From Syngnathus acus (lineage: Eukaryota > Chordata > Actinopteri > Syngnathiformes > Syngnathidae), in NCBI RefSeq assembly GCF_901709675.1, contig NC_051087.1, positions 3,340,001-3,404,000 of the forward strand: a stretch of 64,000 bases of DNA, in the 5' to 3' direction. Shown here piece by piece: positions 14,727-27,223 of this stretch (positions are counted from its first letter, which is position 1; every line of letters begins with the position of its first letter). Position numbers and translations under genes: made by a program. The notes under the pieces were generated by a model. The model saw only the letters and a list, made by a program, of their open reading frames with translations, ran no database searches and had not been told where the DNA came from.

Positions 14727-15117
14727 AGGAGTGTGTGTGTGTGTGTGTGTGCGGCTAAGGATACAATGCAAAACGAAAGAAATAATTTAAAAAAAACTCA
14801 ATTGTTTAGAATTCGCTGATTAACATTGATAATAAAAGGCACGAGGGGAAATGTGGACAAAAAATTCCGGGAATAATCGAAAAATAGTTTGTCATGAGTC
14901 AGCTGATCGAAAAGTCAGCTGGAGGCCACTTTCCAGCTTGACCCAGAGACTAAAACCACTCTGTTCATGTCCTCCGGAACCAGGAAGTGGTCTCTTGGGT
15001 GGTGTCTGTGGTTATTATCGCGCGTGTTAGCATAAATGTGAGATGTTGTCGCATTCAGGAAACGCACACAGAGAAAGGAAAGGAACCATAAATACCTCCC
15101 TGGCTCGAAACACTCAC

Positions 15118-18006
15118 CGTTGTCTGTGTTGGAGTTGGGATTGAGTTGCCGCCTGTTACCGCACGAGCACTCCAGGTGGTCCTCCAGTCGAACCTGCACT
15201 TCCTTCAGTTTGGGCCGTCGCCGCACATACTCCACCTTGGCTACCTTGATGGACACGATCACATTCAGATACGCAAAGAAATTACAACTAATGTCAAATA
15301 ATTTGCTACAAAAAACAAAAACAGTTCCGAATATTTGTTTACCCTGACGATGCGGTGGTGCTTGCGGGCCGCCCGGCACCTCATGTTGCTGGTGTTGCAG
15401 CAGCCTGTGCAGCGCTTCACCTCCACGCACGGTGGCCAGATGATGAAGTTGGCGGCGGTGGGGTCCACCTGACTGCGAGGGATCTCGTAAATGGTGGTGC
15501 GCACTTTGCAGCCTGCGGGCAAGGCCTCCTCCACCACTACAGGGGGCGATCAAGAGACACTTTTAAGACCATATTTATATTACCGTATTTTCCGCACTAT
15601 AAGGCGCACCTAAAAACCTCCAATTTTCTCAGTGTGCCTTATAATCAGGTGCGCCTTATATATGGACCAATATTGAGCCACTATAGCAGGTGTGTCCAAA
15701 GTCTGGCCCGCGGGCCAAATGTATATATCTTATATATGGACAAAGTTTCAAAATGGGCCATTCATTGAAGGTGCGCCTTATAATCCGGTGCGCCTTATAG
15801 TGCGGAAAATACGGTATATACACACACATATATACGTATTTTTTATGTGTGTGTGTGTCACCAATGATCATTGTGTCTTACTAAAGCTCGTCTCCATTGT
15901 CTCACAAGTGTGGCGTGTTTGCGTATCAAGTCGTGTGTATCAGGTTGTGTGTATCAGGTTGTGTGTACGCGTGCACTCACCAGTGCTCCGCCTGTAACGC
16001 GCATGCGTGTGCTCTTGCTTAACTTCCGGGAAGGCGTGAGAGAAGACCTTGTCATAGTCGTGTTTGGTCTCCTCGATCACCTCCTTTTCTGGACGCAAGA
16101 CAAAACAACACATTGGGATTCCACACTTTTTGTGTCAACGCACACAAAAGGCATCGCTCCCGATAGCTTGCTTGCATTGTAGCGTGAAAATGCACATTAT
16201 TATGAGAACATTTCCTCCATGCATGCGCCTCTGTGATGATTTATATCTTGATGAGATTACACTAACTCAGTTATTGGGCTCGCACATGTCCCCTGTTTGC
16301 TTGCTGGCACGAAAACACATTGTTGTGGTTTATTCCAAGATGACTTGAACAATCTCTTATGGAGAAAAAAAACGTTCTTTACTCTTGTGGATTGCACAGG
16401 TAAAGCGAACAAAGTGTCCGCTGTGTGTAGGAGCAATCCAAACACCCCACCCACCCTGACCTCCTGCTTGGCTGATCTCAACCCTGACACGCAGGAATCC
16501 AGGCATGAATTATACATGGCAACGTTGTGGCCTTCCAACCCAGACTAAATAATGGGCGGCGTGACAACAGCATAATGAAGTGAGCCACTTGACCCCCACC
16601 CAAGTTTTTTTTGGGGGGGGGGGGGCATCACACTCTCCATTTGCATGTCAATAATGCCAAGATTAATGGTGGCATCGCAGATGAAAAATTAATCCACAGT
16701 CGCTATTTACTGAACTAAATGTCAACCTTCAACAAGCACAATTAGCCTTAGCGGCAGGGTGAGGTTACCATGACATCATAAGCAATTCTCTTCGACTCAA
16801 CTCTCACGAGCAAAATCCTCACAAGTGTTCCAACTTGTGTGTGGAATTGCTGAAGTGTTAATTTCCTTTCCAAATTCTTCTTCTAGGTTTTTGGCAAGCG
16901 TCTCGTACGTCTTCAGGGTTCACGGAGAGTGGAAAGAGCAAGTCGGGGCAAGTTGGTCTCTTAGCAACGTTGTGGTAATGAGATGAGAGGACAGCATCCT
17001 TTCCCCGAAGAACTCGACCAGAACAACCGTATTAATGTGTCCAATTTGTTCTTTCATGCCACTGACTGACTGATTAGGAGGGAGGGGCGGCCTTAAGACG
17101 TTCAACATGCAAACCTCGTGTCGTATCCAGAAATTTAATGGTTGAAAGTAACCACTAGTCTCTATTTTTAGACATTTATATGGTGCACATATGATTAAAG
17201 TTGCTTTAATCAACTACTTGTAGCTAGGCAGATCATTTGGAGCGCCATTACTGGCAGAAATTAAAAAAACTCACGTGACTCACGATAAAAATAATCTTTG
17301 CATTTGAATTTAGGCCAACAAGAGGCAGCATAGGCAACATGTTGGATTAATTAATAGCAAGTATAATTAATTTCTAATTAGACAATTAATTGCTAAATAG
17401 ACATTTATTTAATTTTCATAGATTATTTTTTTTACTTTATTTTAGTATTTTTATTTTAAACTGTCTCCATTTTTAATTCGATTTTTCTTGGGAGTAGGCT
17501 ATGCTTGTTTGTTTATACTGCAAAGTTTCATCATTGCAGTATTGTTATTTTAAACTGTGATGTTTACATTAATGAGTTTTTTTTTTTTAGGAGTAGGCTA
17601 AGCTTGTTTATACTAGAAATGTTCATCATTACTAAAAGAAGGTTTAGAAAAGAGGCATTTTTACCTACGGTGTCTATCTCAAGCAGCCGCTGGAGGTCGT
17701 TGATGCTCCGGATTTCGTTGCGGGAGAGCCGCTCCACAAGCTCCCGCGGAATCGAGGACTCTTGCTGGGTGGAGGGTGAAAGAAAAGTCCGGTGTTTTAT
17801 CGCTACGCCGTTTTATGTTTCTCCCCAACAGATTCGTCAATCAAATCAGCATAAACTTGAAAATTTTTATCATTTGAAAAAGTTTGGTTAAATATTCCAA
17901 ATTAATTTCCGAATATGAACCTGCCATTTTGGGGTGTAATTACCTCCGCAGCGGCTCGTAAGATGCAGAAGCAGCCGGCGAGGAGCTGGTAGAGCGCGGG
18001 TCTCAT
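15118..18006 (-). CDS. pdgfa: Platelet-derived growth factor subunit A (3' end not found)
   Basis: This is a secreted dimeric growth factor that signals through PDGF receptors. Five exons join in phase (minus strand, 5' to 3'): 17944-18006, 17665-17764, 15981-16088, 15343-15536 and 15118-15244. Residues 1-21 form a hydrophobic signal peptide. The propeptide ends in a furin-type site, RYRRS, at the start of mature PDGF. The PDGF/VEGF cystine-knot domain carries all eight expected cysteines, including [13 protein letters not shown] and LECSC. The segment VAKVEYV followed by [19 protein letters not shown] is typical of PDGF-A and unlike PDGF-B. The last exon found ends at a GTGAGT donor in codon phase 1, so one more exon is expected. 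Human PDGF-A ends in an alternatively spliced basic retention tail. I could not find that tail downstream. Confidence 0.93.
15581..15816. mobile_element. MITE, family A (CGTATTTTCCG ends), in pdgfa intron 3
   Basis: The terminal inverted repeats begin TACCGTATTTTCCGCACTAT and end in the complementary sequence at 15816. Both are bounded by TA, as expected of Tc1/mariner-type insertions. Interior repeats of the form AAGGCGCACC or GGTGCGCCTT recur. It has no coding capacity. A GGTGTGTCCAAAGTCTGGCC stretch at about 15,690 looks like a fragment of a different element. A second family A copy is at 53805-54220. Confidence 0.85.
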
Positions 18007-18400
18007 CTCCTCTCAGATACGCTGGGAAGGCTCCGCGAAGGGGCGAGGGTACACTGACGGAGCCCGGGTGTCGCTCCCTGCTCTCGGTCGGAGCTCAGAA
18101 CCATGCCTCGGGAGAACAATGTCGTCCCAGAAGAATGGAGTTAGTTATTCTTGTTTCTTCCTCTTCAAAATACAAAGATTAAAAAAAATGGAATCCACAG
18201 ACACAGGCGTCAAATGATCCGTTTTATAATCCACTAACATCCCAAGACTTCCCGGTGTTCGGTGGTACCGCACACTCTGAACTCCAGACGTCTCGGCCCC
18301 AAGATGTAACTGCGCGCGTCCCCGTGGTCAAAAAAACGGGAGCGCGCAGGCTACATGCACACATCGAACACGAGCCAAGCAGATTAACTTTAAAGTAGAG
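18007..18400 (-). promoter_or_regulatory. pdgfa: pdgfa 5' UTR and promoter region
   Basis: The block immediately upstream of the pdgfa start codon is GC- and CpG-rich compared with its flanks, with GGAGCCCGGG-like and GCGCGC stretches. This suits a CpG-type vertebrate promoter and GC-rich 5' UTR. The transcription start site cannot be placed from sequence alone. Confidence 0.4.
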
Positions 18401-18685
18401 CTACATTGTTGGAAAATTGAATGGCTGGATACAAATAGTTGCGCCGAACACCCGTCCTCGAGCAAAACCACCATTAAAAGATTAACAAAGACAAAAAAGT
18501 TAGGAGAAATGATGACGTTTAGAAAATTGAGGTTGGTTAATGTCTAACGCCTTGTGCACATGTGTCAGGGTTGATATAGCAGTAAAATTGGTTAATAAGT
18601 GTCTAGACTGCAGGTGAGCGAGTTCCAACTACAGGATTGTTGGGTGCACGATCCACCAGCGGAGGCGCTGTTGAGTTGCGACGCG

Positions 18686-19023
18686 TACAGTGATCCCTCG
18701 CTACTTCGCGTTTCGTTTACCGCGGCTTCACTACATCGCGGATTTTTTTTCCAAATTAAAAAAAACATTTAAAAGTCAAAATAAAACTTCTAAATTGAGG
18801 AAACATGTGTCCAACCTTTAGGGCAATGTAGTATTGCTCCAAATGTTTGTTGACATTCCTTTAGAAGTCCGTTTTCGCGTGTTAGCACGATCGCGAATTA
18901 GCATATTTCCGCTAACTCGTTAGCTTGCCCATTACTTCTTGTTGGTGACCGTACTTTGCGGATTTTACTTATCGCGGGTGGTTTTTGGAACCAATTATCC
19001 GCGATAAACGAGGGATTACTGTA
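18686..19023. mobile_element. Pogo/Tigger-like MITE
   Basis: The ends are inverted: the left begins TACAGTGATCCCTCGCTAC and the right ends CGAGGGATTACTGTA. Both are bounded by TA. CAGTGNTCCCTCG ends are typical of pogo/Tigger-type non-autonomous elements. The interior holds paired TCGCGGAT/ATCCGCGA-type blocks and no open frame. It lies upstream of the pdgfa promoter. Confidence 0.8.
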
Positions 19024-19419
19024 CAACTGTTCGTGACAAAACCACTTTCGCCATTGACATAAATTAATATTACACTAAAAAGAGATTTAGTATAATGCAG
19101 TGTTTACAGTGTGTATAAACATGAAGAAAACATCTTTATATCATTTAGCAAGTAGCCCTTTTCTTGCAGTTACTTATTAACGTACTTTGTGTGTGCCTAT
19201 GAATCTTTAGGAAATTCATATGCGATGTCGTTATGCTTCCGCCATGTTGACCACACGCCTCTCCTGTGCTTCGAGTTGCTCACCTCCACAATGGCGCAAA
19301 TATACATTTTTAATCCTGTTCATCTATGAAAATACCAGCACAAAGAAAAATTAGACTACACTTGGCGCTGGGCACAAAAATAGGGCCTTCAGTCTCCCTT
19401 TGTCTCCTTGAATTTGTCT

Positions 19420-19421
<2 letters not shown>

Positions 19422-19471
<50 letters not shown>
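19422..19471. repeat. CA microsatellite
   Basis: An uninterrupted run of about 25 CA units, intergenic between pdgfa and pla2g6. It generates artefactual Thr/His or Val/Cys open frames on both strands. Confidence 0.97.
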
Positions 19472-19473
<2 letters not shown>

Positions 19474-19479
19474 CATGCA

Positions 19480-21340
19480 AAGTTGTCGTGGATGCAAAGT
19501 GGGTCACAACCAATTCAGACCTCGAATGGCGGCACGCTGTCACTTCCTGCGTCCTCACACTGCACGATGCACCTCACTCGTTGCTTCTCTAGACCGGCTC
19601 GCCTCCCCGCTGTCAGAAGGATCCAAGTGTGACCACCACACACAAAGAAACTCTCCTCATACAGTACATTGGGCTAAAACCCAAAGGGACTTTGATCCTG
19701 CAACTAATTTGGAGTTGAAATGATAACTGGGAATGCAAAGTTGCTATTTCAATATTTTTTTTTTTTGCAACCAAACAAGATATACTGCAACAAGAGAAGA
19801 GGGGTGCGCCAGTGGGTTAAGATTAGAGCAAGGTTTTAAGAGGGGAGGAACAAGCAGCCACAGAAAAGCAAGGGTGTGTGTAAAGAGACCATAAGGCAAT
19901 AAATGTGAATTCTATATAGATAGATACAAAATGCGCAGGGTTGGATTTACTCGCAAAAGAGAGACAAAAAAAATTCTTGACTGTACACGTTTTATTACGA
20001 CTTCTAAAAATAAGTTGTTTTCAGTTGGATTCGAGAAATATACTTTTCATATTTCTATTTTACACTAGCTCAAACTTCTCTTTGCAATTCTTACATTCTC
20101 AGTGAAACAGAAACTAGCTAGCATACGGAAGAACTAACTATAAAACACAATTAAGGTTGTGTTTTTTTTAAATTCTTGGTGGAGTTCATCACTCCTCTTC
20201 CTCTTGCCTACTTCCTTCCATTCTATCACTTTCCACTCAACAATAGATTGACGTTATAAACGAAATATTGCTCTTAATTAGCCTGAGTAATCAAACCAAA
20301 CAAATGATCGAGTGGGCAGCTGTTTGGAGAAGTGCCGAGTGTGAAAACAGAGTCTGGAGTGCTGGAACTTTAAATTCAGGGTGGCCGATTGTGTGTCGTT
20401 ACACTTGGGAGACTTTAATCTTCTCGGGGGGATAATTGGGAGTCAACGAGGGAGTTAATTATGCTCCCCGCTGACAAAAGTCACCCCCCCACACACACAC
20501 ACACTAATTACTCTTACGCAACAAATGTGGATTAAACGCCATCTTGTTATGAGTTCTATCAGCGTTTTCAAGTTTTCTGATTAATTTTTTGGGGGCGGGG
20601 GGTAATTTTTTGTTGTCGTTTTGCAGACTCCCTTAGATGAGCCATACCCCCCCCCCCCCAAAAAAAATCCTAGCTCCGCCAGTGTCCCCAGCACAAACTT
20701 GCCTGATATCTCGGGGATCTCAGAATAATCATCTTTTAAAATCAATGGTCTTTTCATTGACAGATGTAAAAAAAGAAATGAAAAAAAAAAGAACTAATCC
20801 TGACAACAAGTTAACAAATAGGCTACAGCTCAAGAATGTATTTTCATTATCAATCCTTTCCCGCACTCTCTTTCCCCAATTAGTCATGTCGCACGCTAAT
20901 TATTAGCAAGCTGGGCACCGGGAGGATGAGGAAAAATCCCTTTCTGTCCGCAGTGGGAGGATTTCTACTTTGTGGGAGCAAAGGATGTGCGGGGCGGCGT
21001 CTTTTGGGAGGACTGATGTGGTGCTTTTGGCTCGGAAACAATGCAACGCTGTTTGCTATGGGCTAATGGAGGAAAGCGGTGTTCGCACACTCACTGACAC
21101 ACATTAACTCGTTTCAATGAGGTGACATCATGGCATCACTGGGACAGCTACTTGTTTTTCAGAAGGAGGAAGTCTCCTGTTTAGTCCAGATTGGGTTTTG
21201 GCTAGCTGTCATTTGGAAATGTGTCTGATGAAAATAAAATCTCCTCATGTTGCTTGTTGTCTAGAACTAAATAGTTGCTGCCTGACATTAAGCACTAGCG
21301 CCATCTGCTGGGGAGGGATATAGACAACAAACTTTATTCC
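19480..21340. other. Intergenic, no gene recognised
   Basis: I see no gene here. It contains poly-T/A tracts, a short CA run near 20,500, G and C homopolymers near 20,590 and 20,650, and the right-hand copy of the 21-bp transposon-like terminus at 20664-20684. Confidence 0.5.
20664..20684 (-). repeat. Transposon-like terminus, right copy of a 21-bp inverted pair
   Basis: This is the exact reverse complement of 14706-14726, ending in CTAGCTCCGCCAGTG. The two copies point towards each other and enclose the known pdgfa exons. Confidence 0.55.
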
Positions 21341-21343
21341 AAG

Positions 21344-21517
21344 TACCGTAATTTTCGGACTATAAGTCGCACCGGAGTATAAGTCGCACCAGCCATAAAA
21401 TGCCCAAAAAAGTGAAAAAAACCCATATATATGTATGTAAGTCGCTCCTGAGTATAACTCGCCCCCCCACCCAAACTATGAAAAAAAACCGCGACTTATA
21501 GTCCGAAAATTACGGTA
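21344..21517. mobile_element. MITE, family B (CCGTAATTTTCGG ends)
   Basis: The inverted ends begin TACCGTAATTTTCGGACTAT and end in the complement at 21517, with TA at both edges. The interior repeats the unit TATAAGTCGCACC. A near-identical copy lies at 60084-60246. It lies downstream of pla2g6 in its 3' flank. Confidence 0.88.
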
Positions 21518-21941
21518 TGATGTGACACAAGAAGGGCTTGCTTTGCAGATGGCGTAAAAATAGTTTTATTTGACATTGAACATTAAGTGCTACATAAATA
21601 CTATACAAAATTGAACAGTAAAGGTTGGTTACTCCCACTTCAGTTTGTCTTTCAAGTATTATTTTTTTTTACGTTTATTAGGTACACCGGCACTATCTAA
21701 TGACAACAAATACAAAATCTGTGTCGCCTTCTTTACAAAGGTAATGCTTTTAATTGAAAGCAGAGCTTTAACAGTTCTTGAAGTCAATAGCTTGTGTCCA
21801 CTGCATATAATCGCACCCGTGTGAGATTCTCTGGATGATGTTATCAGAGGTAAATGAGACCAAAGTGCAACAAAGGGTGAAACAACATACGCAGGGAAAG
21901 AATAATCAACATGTCATCATATGCAATAAGTTATGTACGTG

Positions 21942-21947
21942 TTTATT
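21942..21947 (-). terminator. pla2g6: Possible pla2g6 polyadenylation signal
   Basis: AATAAA on the minus strand lies about 270 bases past the pla2g6 stop codon. A second AATAAA is at 21565-21570. Either could be used. Confidence 0.35.
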
Positions 21948-22213
21948 CATTAACTCATTAATATTATTATATAGTATATGCTAGAGGTAAATGTGAAGGG
22001 AAAAAAAAAAAAAACACGCAAAACTATGAGCGCAGTGGGCTATCTGTGCTGGGTTTCAGAGGTTTGTAATAAGAGGTCATGTGATGCTTTGCTTGCATGT
22101 CAGTCAAATTATTGCAACCTTTATAGATCCACAGACCTTCTCCGTGTTTACATTCAGTGCTCAACGCTCTTCATTTGGGAGCATCCACTCACAAGAGCGT
22201 TTTGTGTTAACTT

Positions 22214-25200
22214 CTAATTGCCTACTAGCGCTTTGGCGAGTGCCTGGAGCACCTCCCTCTTGTCGTACAGGTACATCTGGGTTTCCCACAGCATGTCAAC
22301 CAGAATGGCGTCGCTCACTTCGTCCAACATCACCTCTTGGGAAAGCTGTGGGCTCAATCTGTTGGAGAGACGAAGCAGTCATGATTAAAAATCCTTTCGA
22401 GTATTAGCTGGAAACTAGCACAGTGCTGGAGTTGGCGCGAAAGAAACGACGACTCCACTAGATCCTGCTGTCTCAAGTGAGTCTGGCATACCTGTGGTAG
22501 ATGGTGTCGATCATTTCACACCAGGCGCTGGCTCGGTCCACGGCGCAGCCGTCAGAGTCGGTACACTGCCCGGCAGCAAAGTGATGATGTCACACACAGC
22601 CTTAACACAATTTCTAGGGAGTAAAGCGATACTCACGCAGTCCACCAGCATCTTGCCCAGCTCCTTCGCTCCAACAATGCTTTTGGCTAGTTCCAGTGGA
22701 TTGGAGGGTCGGAAAACGTCCACGGAGCTCACCGCCACCTGGGGTGGTTTACCTGAGGACAATCAAAAGGTCGAGTATTAACTTGACATCCATTTTCTAT
22801 ATTTATGATTTCATGTGATTAAAAAATAATGTAAAGTAGTAAGTACTGAATTGAGAGCACATTGCTTTAGTCCTGAAATGTTACATATTTCATCAACAAT
22901 TCATTTTTTTTTAAACCACAATTTCAGTGTAATTAGTACACTCCCCAGCATCCTGTGAAGAAAAAAAAAAAAAGAATTCAAGCCACTTATTGCCACTTCT
23001 AAAGATTCAGATTAGAGTCAAATTAAACAAAATAAGAAACTAAACTACCCCCATCAAGCAAGTCTTGGGAAAGCCAGCTAGCTTAATGCTGGCACATAAA
23101 ATACCATCAAAATAACATCGATGTCAGTGTTCAAACCCTTCAACTAACGAATTATTGGACACAAATTATTTTTTGTCCTCTGTGAAAAACAACTAATATT
23201 ACCCCATTTTACACAGTCACTAACTCAGTAAGACTTTCTTCTTTATTGTACTGCCCCCTAGTGGTCAATGCCGCCAACCGCATTCGGAGCTGATCACAGA
23301 ACTAATCAAATTTGGATATCACACTTGTGTGGCTTACCGGTCCCGAGAGAAACAACAAGACCCAGTTTCTTGATCTCCACCCCGTGGCCCTGAGAAACAA
23401 AACATTATTGGAAGTCAGACATCTTATATTCATTCAACACAGAAATCCCACAAAGTTGCGTTACCTCTGCTTTGAGCGCTTTGTAGTGCTGATGGATCTC
23501 CGACATGGCGTCGAGCGTAGGGTTGTTGGCCAACAGCCCTCCGTCCAGGAAGCGTCCCATTGGCCGGAAGTAAGTGGGGGCAGCGCCACTGGAGCGGGCA
23601 GCTCGCCATACAAGTTGCTCTTCGGAAAAGACAAACCACACTGCATCCACCTTTCCATGTGATTTGCGTGTGAAGCGAGCGAGGCCCAACATTCTTCCAT
23701 GTTGACTTTGCAACTAAGTCACTCTCAGTCAAGGGCACACACACACCTTCGTCTGTCACCTTCCTACGCTTAGTGGCCGGCTGCACTGTGTATCCTACTA
23801 GCAACAAATCCTCATCCTCCCATCCTGCAACAATGACACGGGTGGCACACGGCGAGCAATGGTGACGCACGCCCGCCACAGCCCATTTCTTACCTTGCGG
23901 GATGGTGAGTGGCTTGAAAGTGGCGGTGGTGGCGTACGGGGATTCTCTACGGAAGGAGGGAGGGTCGTAGTTCCTGAAAATGTGAAGCTCCCCTGGGTGT
24001 CGGTCTGCCAGAACGCTGGTCACCATCACCCTGTATGGGAGGGAGGAAAATCGACAGCCCTTTTTTGTGAAAAAAAAAAACCCCAATAAAACATTGTGAT
24101 AATTGAAAGAAAAAGAAAAGGTCTTCTGTCCTGAGTTGTTTAACACAATAAGTTATTTAAAAAAAAACATCAAATAAAAGCTGGAATTCATCTTTTGAGT
24201 TGGAACAGATTACACAACAAAAACATGGAACGCGTACCTGGGGTATTGAACGTCGGCCATTTTGGTGTTCTCTCCAAACTCTTTCTTCAGGAAGTCCTCC
24301 AGTGGGGCCGATTCGTAGGGTCGTGAGCCCCTGAACACTTGCTCCTTCATTCGAAAGTACAAGCAGCGGAGGTACTCCATGGACTTCCCTGTACATCGGA
24401 ACAAAGTCGTCATCGCGCCCATGCAGGGCTGAGGAGTTAAATTAAAAATCACCCCAAAACTATGTACACACCGTGGACGATAGCGAGGGCCAGAATGCCT
24501 CCGGTGCTGGTTCCGGCCACCCAGTCGAAGAGCTCCCTGGTGGGTCGGCGGGCCTCTTTCTCCAATGCGATTAGCATCTGGATCAGAACCAGGCCCCTGA
24601 TCCCTCCACCGTCCAGACACAGAAGAGTGTCCATCCTGCAGAGGAGTAGAAAGTAACGCTGTAAGAAAACTTGCCACTTTTGCTATTAAAAAAAAAAAAA
24701 AAAAAGTACACACACCTCCTTTTGTCCTTCTTGGAAGCGTCCACCTCCGATTTGCCTCTGCTCATTGCGGCGATCGTGGCTCCAATGTGCATGACGTCCT
24801 CAAACCCTGTGGGCCAGGAAAAGGTTGCAACATGATATTTTCGATTGCATTTGATCATTCCCTTACATTAAAGGAGACAAATTATTCAATGGTGAGTGCG
24901 ACTTTTGACATCAAGTGTTTCGGTGTGGGTGAGCAGGACGACGGCATTACCTATGCCTGGCGCCGCGGCCTTGGGCGGGGGGCTGCCGGATGAAGGGGGC
25001 AGGCAGCGTTGCACACCCACACTACACAGCATGTCCAGCAGTATCTTTCGATTGGGACCTTTTTTTTTTTTTTTTCATGCATGGCAAATCCCGGTTAAAC
25101 GTGCACACACAAAATGTTTATTGGTAGCTTAATGTAATTTGTGCGAGACAAACGAGGATGTTTGTTAGTGCATAATAAAACATGGATTTCATTTTTTTTA

Positions 25201-27223
25201 GCAGTACCTTTGCTGGTGCGAGCAGCAATCAGTCCCGGCGTCTCGCCCAAGTCGTTGTGGATCTCCACGTCGGCCCCGAACACGATCAGAGCTTTAATCA
25301 ACTCCATGTGATCCATCTGTTCCGACACGAACGCTCATGATTTTATCCGGTCGACATTCGGGGATGTGGTCGCGCACCTTCATGGCGAGGTGCAACGCCG
25401 TGTTGCCGTCCTGCCCCTTCAGGTTGGCGTTGGCGCCGTGCGTGAGCAGGACCATGGCGGCCTCAAAGCGACCCCTCTTAGTGCAAATGTGGAGGGCGCT
25501 CTCGCCGGTCTTGCTCAGGAAGTTGATGCCGCCGCCCCTTTCCAGCAGCATGCGACACATCTGTGTTGAAAGTCAAACTGTTAATAGTGGAAAAGTCAAT
25601 CCAGAGAAGTTCTTATTCGAAAGAATTGTTAGGAAAATGCCAAATCCTTGTGCCAACCTAAAAACGACCAGCTTTTTGTCTCAGTACTTCTGGAATTCAG
25701 TAGCGGAATTTCCAAACGAAAAGTACTTCAACGTCACCCTTGGGATATTGATATTTGAAAAGGTCCGTAATGAGACGTATGCGATGTTCCTCACCTCTGC
25801 TGTTTTAGCCCAGTGAAGGGGCGTACCTCCATACAAGGTGTCTTCGGCGTGCAGTTGGGCAGGGTCCGCTCTCAGGATCTCCTCCGTACAGCTGAGAAAG
25901 AAAAAATTCTGATGAGGTGCATCCCATCGTGTAGCCATAACAGCTTTCAATGTGGTGCCTTGAGATCCAAGTGACCAGTCAAGAATTTTTCCTGCTTAAA
26001 CACCTCTTCTCGTTGTACTTCATGGCAGAGTGGATGGGGTAGCCGACGCCTCCCCGGATGTCGCATTTGGCCCCGCCTCCCAAGAGAGCTTTGACAGCCT
26101 CTACTCGGCCCAGGCGGCAGGACACGTGCAGCGGCGTCTCCCCGCTGTTGTTCAGCTCGTTCACGCCAGAGCACAATCGCGAACACAACACCTGCGTGGA
26201 GGCAGAAGAACCTGAACGATGAGCCGAATTGCAACTTACATTCTCCTACTGGTGTCTTCTGCCGTTGGTCCGCTTTCATGTGTATCCAGTTCACCGTTTC
26301 AAACTTCCAGAAGTTAACCCGAGGGTCGGGTTCCTCTCACCTGGATGACACCGGGGGAATCGTGCTTGGCGGCAATGTGCATGGGTGTCTCTCCCTGGTG
26401 GTCTCTGATATCCGTGCGAGCCTGGCTCTCCTCCAGCAGCTCCTTCACGCAGGCCGCGTCGCTTCTCTCGCACGCCAGGTGAAGCGGCGTTTGACCGAGT
26501 GCGTCCCGAGCGTTGATCTGACTGGAAACGTAAAGCGTATGACCCAATTGCTAAAAGTCTGCAAGGCCTCGTACCTCGAATTGTACAGAAAGTGCATATT
26601 GCATAATGTCTGTGTGTAGAAACTAAATTCCCCAAACTCCCGTTTGACCTCTGAACGTAGTTGTGTTTCAGACACTCCCTGAGGCCCGTGTCCACGGCGA
26701 TATGAGCGGCGCTCCAATCCGGATGGGTACGCAGGCAGTCGACGATCGTCTGGGCGGTCTCGGCCTTCATCGGCGGGAGTGTGTCGTAGAACGGTGGAAG
26801 TTTAAGGGCGTACTGCGGGAACCAGTTCATGGCGTCCTCTTCTGACGCCACCTGGAAAAGCCTTAGGCCAAAAGCGATGCATATTTCGAGATTCATCACA
26901 CACACGCTCATTAATCTTATGACCTTAAGTGTACATTATGATTTATGGTAAACCGCTCATCGTAAGCTACTAAACTGACTTACGTGACCGCTTCTGTGCT
27001 TCACTGACCTCAGGGCCGCTGCAGGTGTCTCGGGGCACATTAGCACACACTCCCACGATTGGTACTGGCCGTTCTTATAGAGAACCAGACGCCCTTCTTG
27101 CCTCAGCATCGTTTTCCCTCCTCCACCGTAGTCAGACAGCTGTACGTCCCTCACACGGTAAGGGTTGGTGAACAGGGTGGAAACGGAGGACACGGTGTCC
27201 AAAAGACGGCCCAGAAACTGCAT
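22214..27223 (-). CDS. pla2g6: 85/88 kDa calcium-independent phospholipase A2 (iPLA2 beta)
   Basis: This enzyme hydrolyses the sn-2 acyl chain of phospholipids without calcium and takes part in membrane remodelling and mitochondrial lipid homeostasis. Seventeen coding exons join in phase: 27009-27223, 26649-26861, 26341-26521, 26004-26191, 25795-25891, 25378-25560, 25208-25316, 24951-25058, 24716-24806, 24472-24635, 24238-24388, 23894-24030, 23465-23619, 23338-23389, 22637-22752, 22492-22565 and 22214-22358. The product is about 792 residues (human isoforms 752 and 806). An N-terminal domain of about 120 residues is followed by an ankyrin-repeat array to about residue 400 ([35 protein letters not shown]). 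The patatin-like lipase domain has DGGGIRG at about 470, the GTSTG nucleophile motif with Ser near 505, and DGGLLANNP carrying the catalytic Asp. ATG 27223 was chosen because it opens MQFLGRL as in the family. It sits 6 bases inside an exon that begins at a CCCAG acceptor, implying a 5' non-coding exon. Confidence 0.96.

Larger units (their letters stand above)
9400..14900. other. Intergenic or 3'-flanking region between dnaja3 and pdgfa
   Basis: The first part is the dnaja3 promoter side, with its start codon at 9384. No other gene was recognised. Because the terminal pdgfa exon and 3' UTR were not located, they may lie towards the right part of this stretch. Content includes a TA microsatellite, poly-A/T tracts, a run of G near 13,660, a more GC-rich block at about 11,300-11,650 with overlapping open frames of unknown meaning, and a transposon-like terminus at 14706-14726. 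Confidence 0.5.

Noticed and set aside
14915-15117. Read-through of the pdgfa frame past 15118 as a new C-terminal tail
   Set aside because: The exon ends at a good GTGAGT donor and the extension has no basic retention motif or similarity to any PDGF tail. Most likely intron.
15118-18006. PDGF gene called as pdgfb because nearby genes are 22q13.1-type
   Set aside because: The growth-factor domain and the [19 protein letters not shown] segment match PDGF-A, not PDGF-B. FAM20C-PDGFA linkage in human also supports A.
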